In this document: in pieces, positions 61,824-64,000 of the stretch
Position numbering within the stretch: the first letter of the stretch is position 1
Layout: every line of letters starts with the position of its first letter
Translations under genes and position numbers: made by a program
Assembly: GCA_039654915.1 (NCBI GenBank)
Contig: CM077599.1
Coordinates: forward strand, 83,792,001-83,856,000
Reading direction: 5' to 3'
From: Aquilaria yunnanensis
Lineage: Eukaryota; Streptophyta; Magnoliopsida; Malvales; Thymelaeaceae
Length of the DNA: 64,000 nucleotides
The notes under the pieces: generated by a model
Databases searched by the model: none
What the model was told of the DNA's origin: nothing
Seen by the model: the letters and a program-made list of their open reading frames with translations, nothing else

Positions 61824-64000
61824 TGTGTAAAGGCTCTCCTAGTATTTCCTCTACATAAAATGTTGAGGTAAGTGTTTCCCAAGTGTGACGGCTCTCCTAG
61901 TCGATTAATCAAGTAAGTGTTTGTTAAATTTAAGTACCTCAAGTTAGCGCCTTGTTAAGCAAGTAAGATAAGCTTAATTAAGTTAAGTGAGTTCCTAAGT
62001 GTGATTTGGCATAGTTAAGTCAAGACCATTAGTTATTCTAGCTTTTAGAATCATCCTAGTAAGCTTTGACAACTTGTGGCACTAAGTGTGTTTTTGGGCC
62101 ATTTGAATCTTAAGTGGCTAAAGTGTTCAAGAAAATTAAGTTTGGGAAGCTTTTAGTATCCTTTAGAACAAATAAAAGTGGTTTTGAGTGAGGGTTTGGT
62201 GAGCTATTTGAAGCTTTTGAAAGCTAGTGGACTTAGGTGCAAGGAGAAGGAAAAGTTGACTTGTTTGCATATATGCAAGTCTTCTTCTTCCTTAGTCATT
62301 TGCAACTAACTCCAAATTTTCGTGGCTCCACTTCCTCTCCCAAAATCACAGCCTAAGCTTCATTTTCTTGCAAGATTTCATCAAATTAAAGGGTGCCCAA
62401 GGTGTTAGAAGGATCACCAAGCTTGTTTGTGGTGTTCTAGCTCAAGTTTGCTCTTTGGAAGCTTGTTTTGGATCCAATTTTCGTGGGTAAGCTTCTTGAG
62501 TTTATTTGGATTGGTTCTAGGTTGTTTTAAGAGCTAGAAATGGTCTTGGTTTGATTGGTTTGGGTGCCAAATTGCTTTGGTTTTAGACTTGGAACTCAAG
62601 GAAGCTTGTGGAGCTAGGAAAGCTTATGTTGCATTGCTTGCTTGTGTGGCTAAATTGAGGTAAGGGTTTAAGTAATCAAGCTCAAATAATGCATGGTTTT
62701 GTAGTCTTGTGTGTGGGGATGAATTAGGAACAAGACCCATTAAGTTTGGATTAGAAACGAGAGAGTTTGAGTAGTTTATGTGCAAGAACGACACGGACGC
62801 ACAAACCCAGAAAAACAGAGTTGGCGACGCGTCGCCAATTCGTCCGTGAATTGGCGCCGCGGCGCCAGGATGCGAAAATGTCACAGAGCGTAATACGCTG
62901 TGGCGCCACATCGCCAGAAGCAATTGCTCCTTGGCGCCGCGTCGCCAAGTGGGATTTTGGCCTCATTTTCCGGCCATCCTAAGGTTAACTTAGGCTCTCG
63001 GTTTCTATTCCTAGGTTATCCTAAGAGGTTCCATAGCCTCGGTTGGGTCTAGAATTCATTCCTAGAGTGGGAATTTTGCATTATTTAGGAGGTAGTTAAG
63101 TTGTGTGGTTAAGTAAAAGTGTGTGACTTGGTGGCTAAGTAATTCAAGTGTGCTTAAGCTTTTGAATGAGCACTAAGGGGATTAAGAGGGGTTTTTAGAC
63201 TCTTTATTGGCCGTATAGAGTATCAATTACATATGGTCAATAGAGACAAAAACCTAAGTCGACCCCAACCGAACCATTTGGTTTGGTAGGCAAGCCACTA
63301 GTAGTGTTTGAGTTAAACCTTGAGGGTTTGACTAGTTTAACCACATAGGATAACTACCCTACACAATAATTTAAGGGAAGAGACGGGTAAGAAGTGAGTA
63401 GGTGGAAACTTACTCTAAGTAGCTCGTCAAGGCGGGTAAGGTTGAGTAAGCAAGGTCTTACTCTAAGGTGCCCGTAAGTGGACTTCAAGGGGATAATTAA
63501 GTGCTAGCAAGGATACGAGGGCCAGTATCCAAGTACCCCAGTCGTAAGAGCTCACGACAAGTCCAACACCTACGGGTGTAAGGAAGTCCTAAGCGCATTG
63601 CATGTGCATAATTCATTCATTCATCCATCCATCCCATCATTTGCATTATTGTTGTTTATTTACTTGCTTTTGGTTGTGTGTTGTTTGCTTGTTTGTTGAT
63701 TTGTTTTGTATGCATTATTTATATGCTTGATGTGCCTTGTTTGCTTGCATTATGTTTTTCCTGCAGGTGCTAATCCCTTACTGAGTACTTCGGAGTACTC
63801 ACCCCTTAAGTGTTGTGCAGGTTTAAGCACTTTTGTCTGGGCTTAACAGTTGGTAAGGGGCACTGTTAAAGCTAAGTTCTTTTAGTTTCAAAGGTATTCT
63901 CTAAGTAGGAAACTTCATGTTTTCTAAGTTACTTACAGCATAAGTAAGTACTGACCAAAGTGTTTGCCTTACAGAGAGGCTAAGTGAGCACAAGGATAGT
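61824..64000. mobile_element. Probable LTR of a further retrotransposon, continuing beyond the window
   Basis: Begins TG (TGTGTAAAGG) exactly where the gypsy 5' LTR homology ends. It has no gene. A stretch near 63770-63830 (CCTTACTGAGTACTTCGGAG, then TACTCACCCC) resembles the ends of long LTRs of Del/Tekay-type gypsy elements, from memory. A cluster of CG-rich palindromes lies at 62821-62948. If this is a nested LTR, GGTAG (61819-61823) should be its target duplication. Confidence 0.5.
62821..62948. repeat. Four CG-rich palindromes
   Basis: TTGGCGACGCGTCGCCAA (62821-62838, perfect), TGGCGCCGCGGCGCCA (62852-62867, perfect), TGGCGCCACATCGCCA (62901-62916, imperfect) and TTGGCGCCGCGTCGCCAA (62931-62948, imperfect). 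They lie in otherwise AT-balanced DNA. Confidence 0.93.

Overview
This window is nuclear DNA of a flowering plant, probably a eudicot. It has intron-containing genes with plant-type splice sites, very AT-rich intergenic DNA, plant-only gene families (cysteine-rich receptor-like kinases, DUF1639) and nested plant retrotransposons and a CACTA transposon. I cannot name the species. There are no CRISPR arrays, operons or clear RNA genes.

Host genes. The window crosses a tandem cluster of cysteine-rich receptor-like kinases (CRK: signal peptide, two DUF26 domains, one membrane helix, Ser/Thr kinase). CRK-1 (2-6019, 5' end outside the window) keeps an open spliced frame but its DFG motif reads NFG, so it is a candidate pseudokinase. 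CRK-2 (9087-11568) has intact kinase exons but a frameshifting deletion in its second DUF26 domain. CRK-3 (22545-25306) is a pseudogene with several lesions and a replaced membrane exon. CRK-4 (43786-44544) has an open ectodomain cut off by a CACTA transposon. Smaller CRK exon scraps lie at 7327-8115 and 16695-16812. A broken DUF1639 gene lies at 42525-43013.

Mobile DNA. A very young, apparently intact Ty1/copia element fills 11757-16297 (200-bp LTRs differing at one base, perfect TTACC target duplication, one uninterrupted polyprotein ORF). A copia 3' fragment lies at 20693-21460 and a foldback element at 17077-18003. From 26587 to 42110 there are three levels of nesting. Copia element A (minus strand) was split by copia element B (minus strand, duplication AAATC). 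B then received two solo LTRs, one of 3.44 kb (duplication TTTAC) and one of 1.55 kb (duplication GAATC).

From 44545 to the window end there is a second nest. A CACTA element (5' end CACTACTAAAAAA) lies inside CRK-4. A Tat-type Ty3/gypsy element (minus strand, 51572-61823) carries an antisense spliced ORF and lies inside the CACTA element. What looks like the LTR of a third element (61824 to beyond the window) lies inside the gypsy 5' LTR.

How the parts relate. Duplication made the CRK copies; flanking and promoter DNA was copied with them, and several copies survive only as scraps. Transposons then landed in the promoter copies, downstream regions and one coding exon. I found no convincing new multi-gene system. 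The best leads are the NFG kinase, the GC-AG intron shared by three CRK copies, the gypsy frame with seven stop codons but no frameshift, the antisense spliced gene inside that element, the cluster of four CG-rich palindromes at 62821-62948, and the unusual 3.44-kb solo LTR.
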